Source: an uncultured Petrimonas sp. (lineage in GTDB: Bacteria > Bacteroidota > Bacteroidia > Bacteroidales > Dysgonomonadaceae). Taken from it: a stretch of DNA of 21,834 nucleotides. Of this stretch, positions 8,122 to 14,788 are shown one piece after another. Within the stretch, counting starts at the first letter, position 1, and the number at the start of each line of letters is the position of its first letter. The notes below the pieces were generated by a model. It searched no databases and was not told the DNA's origin. It saw only the letters and a program-made list of their open reading frames with translations. The position numbers were made by a program, and so were the translations under genes. The stretch covers positions 1-21,834 of the forward strand of contig CAKTUP010000012.1 in assembly GCA_934621705.1 (NCBI GenBank), written 5' to 3'.

Positions 8122-11013
8122 ATGAAACCAATGTTCAGTAAAAAATATTTTGACAGAAGATTTAAATCAATTCATTATCACTTGTTTTTCCTCACGCTCT
8201 GCTTTACGATACTTTTAACTTCGTGCAAAGCGGATAATCAATCAGATGTTAATCATCAAAATAGTTTTACGGTCGTTTTAGATTCAATGGAACAAATTCG
8301 GGTTACCTTAAACAGAATAAATAACGATACCGCGCTTCTGCACAAGCTTTTGAATGAAAATGAAGCTGAAAACAATAAAATATATCAGTTGGCTGTATAT
8401 GAAAAATTGGGCAATATCTATTTGTCGAATTACGATTTTACAAACGCTATTGATAATCACAAAAAATATCTCGAAGTTTCCGAAAGCATTAACGACTCAT
8501 TACAAATACTGAAAGCGCTGAATTTGTTGGCCGGTGATTACCTGCAAACCAGGCAAATGAGCGATGCCATTACTCACTATTTCAGAGCCTATAAATTATT
8601 CACCAACCTGACATCCGACCATCATGCCGTATTGAAAGAAAAAGCGGCCACGTTACACGGCATCGGAGAACTTTATGCCATGCAGGGATATGCGGATGAT
8701 GCGTTAAATTATTACAGAGAATCACAACTTTACAGCGAAAAACTAAACGATAAAAGATACGTAGCCGATAACCTATTGGGAATAGGCTCGGTGTATCAGG
8801 CGCAAGAAATGTTCGACTCTGCACAAGTGAGTTTTGATAAGGCTATTAACCTGAATATCAAGTTAAATTCGAGATCGGGATTAGCTCTGTCTTTTTTAAG
8901 TATGGGAAACTTGAGTTCAAATCAAGCAAATTTTCCCGAAGCCCACATTCATTTAAACAGCGCACACGAAACAATAAAAAATAGTTCCGACAAATTAAAC
9001 TGGATGAAAATCTGTTTTGCATTGGCCGATAACAATATTAAGCTGAACAACTATTCAGACGCTGAAAAACAGTTGCTGGAAGGATTACAATTGGCTAAAG
9101 AAATTAAACTTCCTGCTTATCTGGAAAACTCTTATACTCATTTATCGGAGCTGTATAGGTTGCAAAACAAAACGGATTTGGCCAATCATTATCATAATCT
9201 GCAACACAATTACGCGAAAATGATGAACAAGGACAGAATTACCAACGATTTACTGAATGCCCAAATAAAATTCGACAAAGAAAAAAATATTCAAGAAGTT
9301 GCCGGCCTCAAAACCGAATTCTATGCACAAAACCAGCGTCAAAAAATCGTTATTATCGCTACAATAGTTTTCATTGTTCTGTTGATTGTTGCCTTTCTAA
9401 TTCATTTTCACCTTGCACTAATTAGAAAACGAAACAATGAATCGCTGACTCAGTTGGAAAAAATGAAATCGGATTTTTATATGAAAATCACGCACGAATT
9501 CAGAACACCGATAACAATTATCAGAGGGTTGGCCGAGAAATTAAAAACCACCGTAAAGGAGGATCAAAAAATTAGAAACATAATTGACCTGGAAATCATT
9601 TCCAGACAGTCGGATAACTTATTATTCCTTGTAAATGAAGTCCTTTCCGTATCCAAAATAAAATCTGAAAACAAAATACTTTGGATTAACGATAATATTG
9701 TGAATTGTTTGAAATACCTACACCATTCTTTTTCCGATTTTGCTCAATCCAAAAAAATATTGTACTTTTTTCACAGCAGTTCCGATACCATTTTCATGGA
9801 CTATTCCAAAGAGCACATAAGACTTATTATCAATAATTTACTATCTAACTCCATAAAGCATTGCAACGAAGGAGATAAAATTCTGCTCATTGTCAGAGAA
9901 GATAAACTGCTAAAAAAATGTATAATAGAAATTATCGACAACGGAGATGGAATTAGTGAGAAAGACCTTCCGCATATCTTCAAAACCTTGTATAAAGGTG
10001 AATCGGAAAAAGATCAGCTCACGGGTAGCGGAATCGGTCTTGCTTTCACAAAACAGCTTGTAGAAAGCCTGGGCGGAACCATAAGCGCTAAAAGCATACC
10101 GCATAGAAAAACCGTTTTCACGATTGAATTACCTGTAAAGAATGACTACCGGACAGTGGAAAATAACACAAATGAAAATATTTCCTACCTCCCAACGGGC
10201 AATACCAACATGGAATACAACGATAAAGAAGACGCTAAAAAACCGCTAATTCTCATTGCCGAAGACAATCGGGATATGAGTTTTTACTTAGTTTCGATGT
10301 TGCGCGACGATTACAATTTAATCGTTTCACACGACGGGAAAGAAGCCTTGTCCATTGCTAATGAGAAGAAACCCGACCTAGTTATTTCCGATCTGTTGAT
10401 GCCGGAAACGAACGGAAAACAATTGTGTGCCCAACTAAAAAGTTCTGTCGCAACCAATCACATTCCCGTTATTATACTAACAGCCAAAACATTGGCATCC
10501 GAACGGATTGAAACAATTAATGCAGGCGCCGACGCGTTCCTTACCAAACCTTTTATCGAAGAGGAATTGAAAGCAAAAATCAATCAACTGCTAAAGAGCA
10601 GAAGAGAAATTAGGGAAAAATACAATCAGGTTATTTTAGATTCTACCCACAATGTAGATGAGTTAAAAAACGAATCAAATTTTGAATTTCTGCAAAAAGT
10701 TACCGATATTATTTATCGGGAGATAAAAAACAACGATTTCTTCCCGCAGGGATTAGCATCAGAAATGTGTATTAGCTCGTCACAATTAAACAGAAAAGTC
10801 AAATCTATATCGGGATTAAATACAAGCAATTACGTCTTAACCGTGCGGTTGAACAGAGCAAAAAAACTGCTTACCACCTCACAAAAACCCATCGGCGAAA
10901 TCGCCATGGACTGTGGATTCGGCGACTTTGCCTATTTCTCGAAAACGTTTAAAAAAGAGTTCGGGATAACTCCCTCCAAATTCCAGAGAATGCCACAGTT
11001 GCAACACAATTGA
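8122..11013 (+). CDS. Hybrid two-component regulator 2: TPR sensor, histidine kinase, receiver, AraC-type output
   Basis: Paralogue of 3255-6110 with the same order in 963 residues: N-terminal hydrophobic stretch ending in a textbook lipobox LTSC at Cys35; TPR-type repeats about 70-395; transmembrane helix about 410-430; HisKA His458 in THEFRTP; HATPase with NNLLSNSIKH, DNGDGI and GSGIGLAF; receiver with Asp757 and Lys809; AraC-type double HTH about 858-957. All key phosphotransfer residues are present. The kinase, receiver and especially the HTH ends are much closer to regulator 1 than the periplasmic parts are; residues 924-953 (second HTH and flank) match regulator 1 residues 915-944 exactly, although many of those codons differ. 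The start at 8122 is the first Met; Met4 is an alternative. It has a convincing promoter with tandem TTTGTCCACCC repeats upstream and converges with the GH20-like gene. Confidence 0.93.
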   Translation: MKPMFSKKYFDRRFKSIHYHLFFLTLCFTILLTSCKADNQSDVNHQNSFTVVLDSMEQIRVTLNRINNDTALLHKLLNENEAENNKIYQLAVYEKLGNIYLSNYDFTNAIDNHKKYLEVSESINDSLQILKALNLLAGDYLQTRQMSDAITHYFRAYKLFTNLTSDHHAVLKEKAATLHGIGELYAMQGYADDALNYYRESQLYSEKLNDKRYVADNLLGIGSVYQAQEMFDSAQVSFDKAINLNIKLNSRSGLALSFLSMGNLSSNQANFPEAHIHLNSAHETIKNSSDKLNWMKICFALADNNIKLNNYSDAEKQLLEGLQLAKEIKLPAYLENSYTHLSELYRLQNKTDLANHYHNLQHNYAKMMNKDRITNDLLNAQIKFDKEKNIQEVAGLKTEFYAQNQRQKIVIIATIVFIVLLIVAFLIHFHLALIRKRNNESLTQLEKMKSDFYMKITHEFRTPITIIRGLAEKLKTTVKEDQKIRNIIDLEIISRQSDNLLFLVNEVLSVSKIKSENKILWINDNIVNCLKYLHHSFSDFAQSKKILYFFHSSSDTIFMDYSKEHIRLIINNLLSNSIKHCNEGDKILLIVREDKLLKKCIIEIIDNGDGISEKDLPHIFKTLYKGESEKDQLTGSGIGLAFTKQLVESLGGTISAKSIPHRKTVFTIELPVKNDYRTVENNTNENISYLPTGNTNMEYNDKEDAKKPLILIAEDNRDMSFYLVSMLRDDYNLIVSHDGKEALSIANEKKPDLVISDLLMPETNGKQLCAQLKSSVATNHIPVIILTAKTLASERIETINAGADAFLTKPFIEEELKAKINQLLKSRREIREKYNQVILDSTHNVDELKNESNFEFLQKVTDIIYREIKNNDFFPQGLASEMCISSSQLNRKVKSISGLNTSNYVLTVRLNRAKKLLTTSQKPIGEIAMDCGFGDFAYFSKTFKKEFGITPSKFQRMPQLQHN

Positions 11014-11058
11014 ATGCTGCGAAACCTATACTAAAAATGAAATTATACTATAACATAT

Positions 11059-11078
11059 AAAAAGGCGGAAGCTTTTTT
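11059..11078. terminator. Weak stem-loop with flanking A and T runs between convergent genes
   Basis: AAAAA, GGC, GGAA, GC, TTTTTT: a short hairpin with one bulged G, an A-run on one side and T-runs on the other, in the 93-bp gap between hybrid regulator 2 (+) and the GH20-like gene (-). It could terminate transcription from both sides. The stem has only two G-C pairs, so the call is tentative. Confidence 0.4.
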
Positions 11079-11106
11079 CCATTTTTTTTGTGTTTGGACG
11101 TTGGCC

Positions 11107-12183
11107 TCACCACACCTTCACCAACTCCTTAAAAGTCTTCACCGACGGATCATCTTTAGCTTTTTCAACATCGTTCATTCCATCAATAAATGTTCGGGCG
11201 CCGCTCCAGAAAGTGTGCATTATGCCTTTGTATCGCGGTTTCATTTCGCCGGAAGCGTTGTTTTTGAGCATACCGATCATTTTCACCTGATTGGTTGCCA
11301 CTTCGGGTGTTCTCCACGGGCAAGCAATAACATCGAATCCTTTGGATGCGAAAAGGACGGGTGTAGCATGTGCTTTTTCGTAATGCCAGTCATTGATAAC
11401 CACGTCTTTGGGAATAAGATCGATGGCGCGGTGTGTGTTGTTATAGCTGCCTTCCCAAAGTCCGATTCCGGTGGTTTTTCCATCAATCAGGCGATCTCCC
11501 CAAATCCAAAGTTTTTTATCGTTTTGCGCCAAATGATTGCGGATTTTAGCTACCTCACCGGCAAAAAGCACCGCAGGATCACCGCCCTTGCAGCGCTCGC
11601 AATCATCGTGAGCAATGTAAAACACTTCATCCATTCCGGCGTGAAAAGCGTCACTTTCGAAAACTTCAATAATTTCGTCCACCAGATCAAAAACCACAGC
11701 GTGCACATCGGGATGTTGCGGACAATAACTTTTGCAGTACAATCCATCGGGATTGGGCCATTTGTACTCTGCCGGAAGTTTTATCGATGGCGTTTCGTCA
11801 AACTGAGGATACACTTCCAGCAGCTTTCCGATCTCACTTGCCCACGATTGATGCCCCAGCAAATTCACCTGCGGTATCAGGTTAATATTGTGTTTTTTAC
11901 ACGCAGAAACAATTTTCTTCACATCGGTTTCCGATAACGGATTTCCACTTCGCAGTTCGGGGCGCGACTTATATTCGTACCCAAAATCCACGCGCAAAAC
12001 CAATGTATTTACTCCTGCCGGAGCCAGTTTTTCGTTGATTAAGCGTACAAAATCGTCCACATCGCTCTTTCCGGGAGCGGCGATACACAATCCTTTAACA
12101 TCAAAATCGGTTTGAGCGGTTATCGTTGACATCCATCCGACTGTCAACAATAAAAAACTAAGAATCAAGACACTTTTCTTCAT
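11107..12183 (-). CDS. Secreted GH20-like glycoside hydrolase (putative beta-N-acetylhexosaminidase)
   Basis: A 358-residue secreted protein resembling the catalytic barrel of glycoside hydrolase family 20, which removes terminal beta-linked N-acetyl-glucosamine or -galactosamine. The signal peptide (1-23) ends ITA before Gln24. The barrel-like regions include LVLRVDFGYEY, INLIPQVNLLGHQSW and the Asp185-Glu186 pair in HAGMDEV, corresponding to the GH20 Asp-Glu catalytic pair (family form HxGGDE), followed by LWIWGDRL. Four cysteines flank the active-site strand (150, 154, 195, 198, as CX3C and CX2C) and might bind a metal or form disulfides. No separate GH20b or carbohydrate-binding domain is visible, so it is a minimal single-domain form and the substrate is uncertain. 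It is convergent with hybrid regulator 2, the nearest possible controller, and has its own -7 box. Confidence 0.75.
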   Translation of the reverse strand: MKKSVLILSFLLLTVGWMSTITAQTDFDVKGLCIAAPGKSDVDDFVRLINEKLAPAGVNTLVLRVDFGYEYKSRPELRSGNPLSETDVKKIVSACKKHNINLIPQVNLLGHQSWASEIGKLLEVYPQFDETPSIKLPAEYKWPNPDGLYCKSYCPQHPDVHAVVFDLVDEIIEVFESDAFHAGMDEVFYIAHDDCERCKGGDPAVLFAGEVAKIRNHLAQNDKKLWIWGDRLIDGKTTGIGLWEGSYNNTHRAIDLIPKDVVINDWHYEKAHATPVLFASKGFDVIACPWRTPEVATNQVKMIGMLKNNASGEMKPRYKGIMHTFWSGARTFIDGMNDVEKAKDDPSVKTFKELVKVW

Positions 12184-12221
12184 ACGGCATATTTTCGTTA
12201 AATTGTTTTTCGAGTCAATTA

Positions 12222-12229
12222 CAAAGATA
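12222..12229 (-). promoter_or_regulatory. -7 box for the GH20-like gene
   Basis: TATCTTTG on the minus strand, identical to the ffh -7 box, ending 38 bp before the ATG at 12183. No clear TTTG -33 element was found at 19-22 bp; a TTTC occurs 23 bp upstream. Confidence 0.55.
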
Positions 12230-12343
12230 GATTTTTCTTTTTAGAGAGTCGGGAAATAAACCCGTTTGTTTTTGTTTGAATGGCCGAAAAGAACATTTTT
12301 TTGCCGTTATCTGTTTTATATAAGGACTAAATTTTTAAAAAAA

Positions 12344-12877
12344 ATGAAAAAGGTATTTTATTTTATAGTATTGAGCGTGTTTGCCATTTCATGCACCCAA
12401 AACAAAAACTCAGGCAATCAAACAAAAGATGATTCCGCAGTCGTAGAAAAACCGGCTAATATTGCTTTGGCCGAAGGAAAATCGTGTTATTTGGGCGTTG
12501 TCGGCAAAGACTCAGCCAAATTGGAAATTGAGCGTAACGGAACAACTTTCAACGGATTCCTGTCGTACAAACGGTTTGAATCCGATAGTTCACTGGGAGA
12601 AGTAAACGGCACCATCTCAGGCGATACACTGAAAGGCAGTTTTAATTTTCTGTCGGAAGGAATGATTTCGGTTATCGATAAATATTTTCTGCTGAAAGAC
12701 GGAAAATTGCTGGAAGGATGGGGCGATATGGTGAATGTAGATGATATGACCATGAAGTTCGAAGATTCGTCGCAACTCACTTACGGGGGAGTATTTACCC
12801 TAAATCCGACCGATTGCGTCAACGATTTTATCCCGAAAGCTCACAAAGATTTTTATTACGATTTCAGAAAGAAATAA
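12344..12877 (+). CDS. Small predicted lipoprotein of unknown function
   Basis: The 177-residue product starts MKKVFYF and has a short lipoprotein signal with AISC, Cys17 being the lipidated residue. The frame is open upstream to an ATG at 12266, but that would bury the signal peptide behind 26 basic and aromatic residues, so 12344 is preferred. The mature part has a linker rich in Asn, Lys, Asp and Gln, then beta-strand-like segments with repeated turns such as NGTTFNGFLSYK and NGTISGDTLKGSF, suggesting a small beta-barrel or sandwich. I do not recognise a family. It is divergent from the GH20-like gene and faces tsaB, with a large inverted repeat between. Location would be the inner or outer membrane surface. 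Confidence 0.8.
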   Translation: MKKVFYFIVLSVFAISCTQNKNSGNQTKDDSAVVEKPANIALAEGKSCYLGVVGKDSAKLEIERNGTTFNGFLSYKRFESDSSLGEVNGTISGDTLKGSFNFLSEGMISVIDKYFLLKDGKLLEGWGDMVNVDDMTMKFEDSSQLTYGGVFTLNPTDCVNDFIPKAHKDFYYDFRKK

Positions 12878-12909
12878 TAACCTGAGTTTCGGATAAGAAT
12901 CGCAATCCG

Positions 12910-13032
12910 AATAAGGTAATAAGGTTATTTTCAGAATTATATCGTATGACACTAAGGTTGTCTGATTGAAAATAAGGTTCTGTAATTGATTATAAAAAAC
13001 CTTATTTTTTCAATAAACCTTATTACCTTATT
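12910..13032. repeat. 17-bp perfect inverted repeat enclosing a nested hairpin
   Basis: AATAAGGTAATAAGGTT (12910-12926) is exactly complementary to 13016-13032. Inside, AAAATAAGGTT (12969-12979) is exactly complementary to 12998-13008 with an 18-base loop. The word TAAGGTT recurs: forward at 12920, 12953 and 12973, plus TAAGGTA at 12912; reverse at 12998 and 13016, plus TACCTTA at 13024. The element sits between the convergent lipoprotein and tsaB genes. It may work as a two-way terminator; it also has the outline of a miniature inverted-repeat element, but no target-site duplication was seen. Confidence 0.75.
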
Positions 13033-13127
13033 TATCAAATAAATAATCATTTTTTTAAACAGAACTCACGTTAATTAGCTTCAATGCGCAATGCGGATTA
13101 TAACCACAATGCGCAATCAAAGACATC

Positions 13128-13814
13128 TCAAATAACTTTATTCTTCGGCACCGTTGCCACAAACTCTTTCAGGTAAAACGGTTCGAAATAGGCAGAATCT
13201 ACAAAATCACCGATAGAAAATGCGTTCTCGGCCAAGGCAACCATGGCGGATGCCGGTGGTTTTACGTCTGAAACAAACGAAGCATTCGAATGCGTGATTA
13301 TTTCTTTACATTTTTCGGCACCGTTACCGAAAAACGTGATGTGGTGCTTTTCCAGCAAATCCGAATAACTATTCTCATCTACAATATCGGCCGATGTGGC
13401 GCGAATAACATTCAGATTCGTATCAAAAATAGTGGTGTAAACTTCCATCCTTCGGGCATCGATCATCGGGCAAAGCAAGCTGTCTGATTCCACGTTGTCT
13501 TTCATCATCCACGCCATAATCTGGTGTGTGGGAATGGCAATGAGCGGAATTTCCAGGCCATAACTCAAGCCTTTGGCTTCCGATACGCCGATGCGTAATC
13601 CGGTGTAGGAACCGGGGCCGCTGCTTACGGATACCGCATCGATCTTCATATCGTTATCGCGGACAAACTGCATAATCTCTTCCACGAAAACTCCCAGCGA
13701 TGTGGCGTGAGATTGTCCTTGCCGGTTTTCTTTATTCAACAAAACTTTTCCGTTTCGCGACAACGCGCAGGAGCAGATTTCGGTAGCGGTTTCTATGTGT
13801 ATGATGGTGGGCAT
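13128..13814 (-). CDS. tsaB: TsaB, partner subunit for tRNA t6A modification
   Basis: TsaB (YeaZ family) forms the core of the complex with TsaD and TsaE that transfers threonylcarbamoyl to A37 of tRNAs decoding ANN codons. The 228-residue product begins with the ASKHA-fold strand IIHIETATEICSCAL, and has the family signature VSSGPGSYTGLRIGVSEAKGL and the IPTHQIMAWM helix. It is a pseudo-enzyme: it supports TsaD structurally and is not expected to be catalytic. Length is typical for Bacteroidota. The ATG at 13814 sits 14 bp from an AGTTATG array (13829-13870), so the message leader of tsaB, as read on the minus strand, contains six CATAACT units unless a promoter lies within them. The gene is monocistronic as far as seen; tsaD is not in this window. 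Confidence 0.95.
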   Translation of the reverse strand: MPTIIHIETATEICSCALSRNGKVLLNKENRQGQSHATSLGVFVEEIMQFVRDNDMKIDAVSVSSGPGSYTGLRIGVSEAKGLSYGLEIPLIAIPTHQIMAWMMKDNVESDSLLCPMIDARRMEVYTTIFDTNLNVIRATSADIVDENSYSDLLEKHHITFFGNGAEKCKEIITHSNASFVSDVKPPASAMVALAENAFSIGDFVDSAYFEPFYLKEFVATVPKNKVI

Positions 13815-13828
13815 GGGGGTAAGTTGGT

Positions 13829-13870
13829 AGTTATGAGTTATGAGTTATGAGTTATGAGTTATGAGTTATG
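13829..13870. repeat. Six perfect heptamers AGTTATG
   Basis: Six uninterrupted AGTTATG units plus a partial AGTT, lying 14 bp upstream of the tsaB start. Both strands of the unit carry a stop triplet across repeats (TGA on plus, TAA on minus), so all six frames are closed through the array. The 303-bp gap 13815-14117 contains this array, two more heptamer arrays, a small CCTCCC hairpin and the RRM-gene terminator; nothing gene-like was seen. Confidence 0.95.
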
Positions 13871-13876
13871 AGTTCA

Positions 13877-13904
13877 AGAGCAAAGAGCAAAGAGCAAAGA
13901 GCAA
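13877..13904. repeat. Four perfect heptamers AGAGCAA
   Basis: Four exact AGAGCAA copies followed by a partial AGA, beginning six bases after the AGTTATG array. Same unit length, unrelated unit sequence. Confidence 0.93.
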
Positions 13905-14001
13905 AGACATTAGACGAATAGACTTTTAGATAATTATACTTTTTTGTTGAAATATTCAAAAACTTGTAATAATTTTTCGCCTTTTCAATCGTAGTTCGTT
14001 C

Positions 14002-14018
14002 CCTCCCTTGTGGGGAGG
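14002..14018. repeat. CCTCCC / GGGAGG short hairpin
   Basis: CCTCCC (14002-14007) pairs with GGGAGG (14013-14018) across a five-base loop. The surrounding words resemble the longer CTCCCCT hairpin at the right edge of the window (21775-21792); CCCCTC...GGGGAG elements are frequent in Bacteroidota intergenic DNA (recalled, not searched). Confidence 0.5.
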
Positions 14019-14022
14019 AGTG

Positions 14023-14050
14023 TTTACTGTTTACTGTTCACTGTCAACTG
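14023..14050. repeat. Degenerate heptamer array TTTACTG
   Basis: TTTACTG, TTTACTG, TTCACTG, TCAACTG in strict seven-base register, ending just before the terminator of the RRM gene. Read on the minus strand the unit (CAGTAAA) carries TAA. Confidence 0.8.
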
Positions 14051-14058
14051 AAAAATCA

Positions 14059-14091
14059 TAAAAAAAGACTGCACAGGTAAACGCGCAGTCT
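14059..14091 (-). terminator. Rho-independent terminator of the RRM gene
   Basis: On the minus strand AGACTGC (14091-14085) pairs with GCAGTCT (14072-14066) around a 12-base loop and is followed by a run of T (complement of the A-run 14060-14066). It begins 26 bp past the stop codon of the RRM gene. Stem plus T-run makes this the clearest terminator in the window. Confidence 0.88.
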
Positions 14092-14117
14092 CTTAGTATT
14101 CAATCTATTGAGAAATA

Positions 14118-14438
14118 TCAATATCTTCTTTCACGATTTCCGTAACCGCCGCCACGGTTGCCGCCGCCTCTGTTGCCATTGCGGGGACGATCGCCTTCGG
14201 CACGGGGACGAGCTTCTGACACAGACAATGTGCGTCCATCGTATTCGGCTCCGTTCAACTCTTCAATAGCACGCTGACCGTCTTCGTCAGCCATTTCAAC
14301 AAAACCGTAACCTTTCGATCTGCGCGTTTCTCTGTCAGTAATAATTTTCGCTGAGGTAATCTCTCCGTATTCCTCAAACAATTCTTTTAAATCGGCATCG
14401 TTAATTTGATAACTTAAGCCTGCAACAAAAATGTTCAT
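14118..14438 (-). CDS. RRM-type RNA-binding protein with RGG-rich tail
   Basis: The 106-residue protein has one RNA recognition motif (about 2-80) with RNP2 IFVAGL (3-8) and RNP1 KGYGFVEM (42-49), then a basic, glycine-rich tail (about 85-106) with NRGGG repeats that resembles an RGG box. Such small RRM proteins are widespread in Bacteroidota, where they have been studied as RNA-binding regulators in Bacteroides species that lack Hfq; they bind single-stranded RNA in the cytoplasm. The exact target is not predictable. It is expressed from its own promoter with a long A/T-rich leader (about 135 nt) and ends at a strong terminator, so it is a single-gene unit. The leader length suggests post-transcriptional or autoregulation, as in cold-induced RNA-binding protein genes, but that is inference. 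Confidence 0.95.
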   Translation of the reverse strand: MNIFVAGLSYQINDADLKELFEEYGEITSAKIITDRETRRSKGYGFVEMADEDGQRAIEELNGAEYDGRTLSVSEARPRAEGDRPRNGNRGGGNRGGGYGNRERRY

Positions 14439-14574
14439 GTAAAAAATAAAAATAAAATAAATAAAAAATTTGATTTGTGCAGAAGATAATGTATAAAAGA
14501 CAAGGTTAGTGAATTTTTTTGCCCCTGTGAAAGAAGAAAATAACTAAATAACAATTTCTGTATAAAAACTTTTG
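14439..14574 (-). promoter_or_regulatory. Long A/T-rich 5' leader of the RRM gene
   Basis: The region between the predicted transcription start (near 14574) and the ATG at 14438 is about 135 nt, low in G+C, with a T-rich stretch next to the start codon on the minus strand. No coding frame or recognised riboswitch was seen. Together with the promoter, a GGGTGAT array and the dcp terminator it makes up the 341-bp gap 14439-14779. Confidence 0.45.
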
Positions 14575-14580
14575 CAACGG

Positions 14581-14610
14581 CAAAGGTAGGAATAAATTTG
14601 TTGTTACAAA
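14581..14610 (-). promoter_or_regulatory. Promoter of the RRM gene
   Basis: On the minus strand TTTG (14607-14610), an 18-base spacer, then TACCTTTG (14581-14588) fits the Bacteroidota promoter pattern. A second TTTG at 14612-14615 would give a 23-base spacer. Confidence 0.6.
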
Positions 14611-14657
14611 ACAAATTAGGAAAAAAATAGATGAAAAGGTTGATTTATTTTTCTGTT

Positions 14658-14727
14658 GGGTGATGGATGATGGATGATGGGTGATGGGTGATGGGTGATG
14701 GGTGATGGGTGATGGGTGATGGGTGAT
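14658..14727. repeat. Ten heptamers, GGGTGAT array
   Basis: One GGGTGAT, two GGATGAT, then seven perfect GGGTGAT units, 70 bp without a slip in phase. Downstream of dcp; a shorter degenerate array of the same unit and orientation lies upstream of dcp at 16897-16924. The minus-strand frame through it reads as His-His-Pro-Ser-Pro-Ile-Thr repeats and is not a gene. Confidence 0.96.
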
Positions 14728-14734
14728 GAAAAGA

Positions 14735-14770
14735 GATGAGTGATAAGTTTCACTGAACTCATCACTCATC
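14735..14770 (-). terminator. Stem-loop terminator of dcp
   Basis: GATGAGTGAT (14735-14744) is exactly complementary to 14761-14770; one G-T and four further pairs extend the stem to about 15 bp around a six-base loop. On the minus strand it is followed by TCTTTTC, a moderate T-run, 10 bp after the dcp stop codon. Confidence 0.65.
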
Positions 14771-14788
14771 ACTTATAACTTATAACTG
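14754..14788. repeat. Degenerate heptamer array overlapping the dcp stop codon
   Basis: TGAACTC, ATCACTC, ATCACTT, ATAACTT, ATAACTG in seven-base register. It runs across the 3' end of dcp, so the last two residues (Gln-Leu) and the TAA stop are written by repeat units. It also forms one arm of the terminator hairpin. Confidence 0.75.

Noticed and set aside
3255..12183. Polysaccharide utilisation locus
   Set aside because: Hybrid regulators and one GH20-like enzyme are present, but there is no SusC-type porin or SusD-type lipoprotein, so the label is not supported.
12266..12343. N-terminal extension of the small lipoprotein
   Set aside because: It would place 26 basic and aromatic residues ahead of a complete lipoprotein signal; the internal ATG at 12344 gives a normal signal peptide.
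12910..13032. Confirmed transposable element (MITE)
   Set aside because: The flanking bases show no target-site duplication, and the ends do not match an insertion sequence I recognise; kept only as an inverted repeat.
13829..13904. CRISPR-like array
   Set aside because: Units are only seven bases with no spacers between them, and no cas genes are present.
14506..14772. Minus-strand open frame of 88 codons across the GGGTGAT array
   Set aside because: Most of it is His-His-Pro-Ser-Pro-Ile-Thr repeats produced by translating heptamers; it crosses the dcp terminator and the RRM promoter and has no recognisable protein features.
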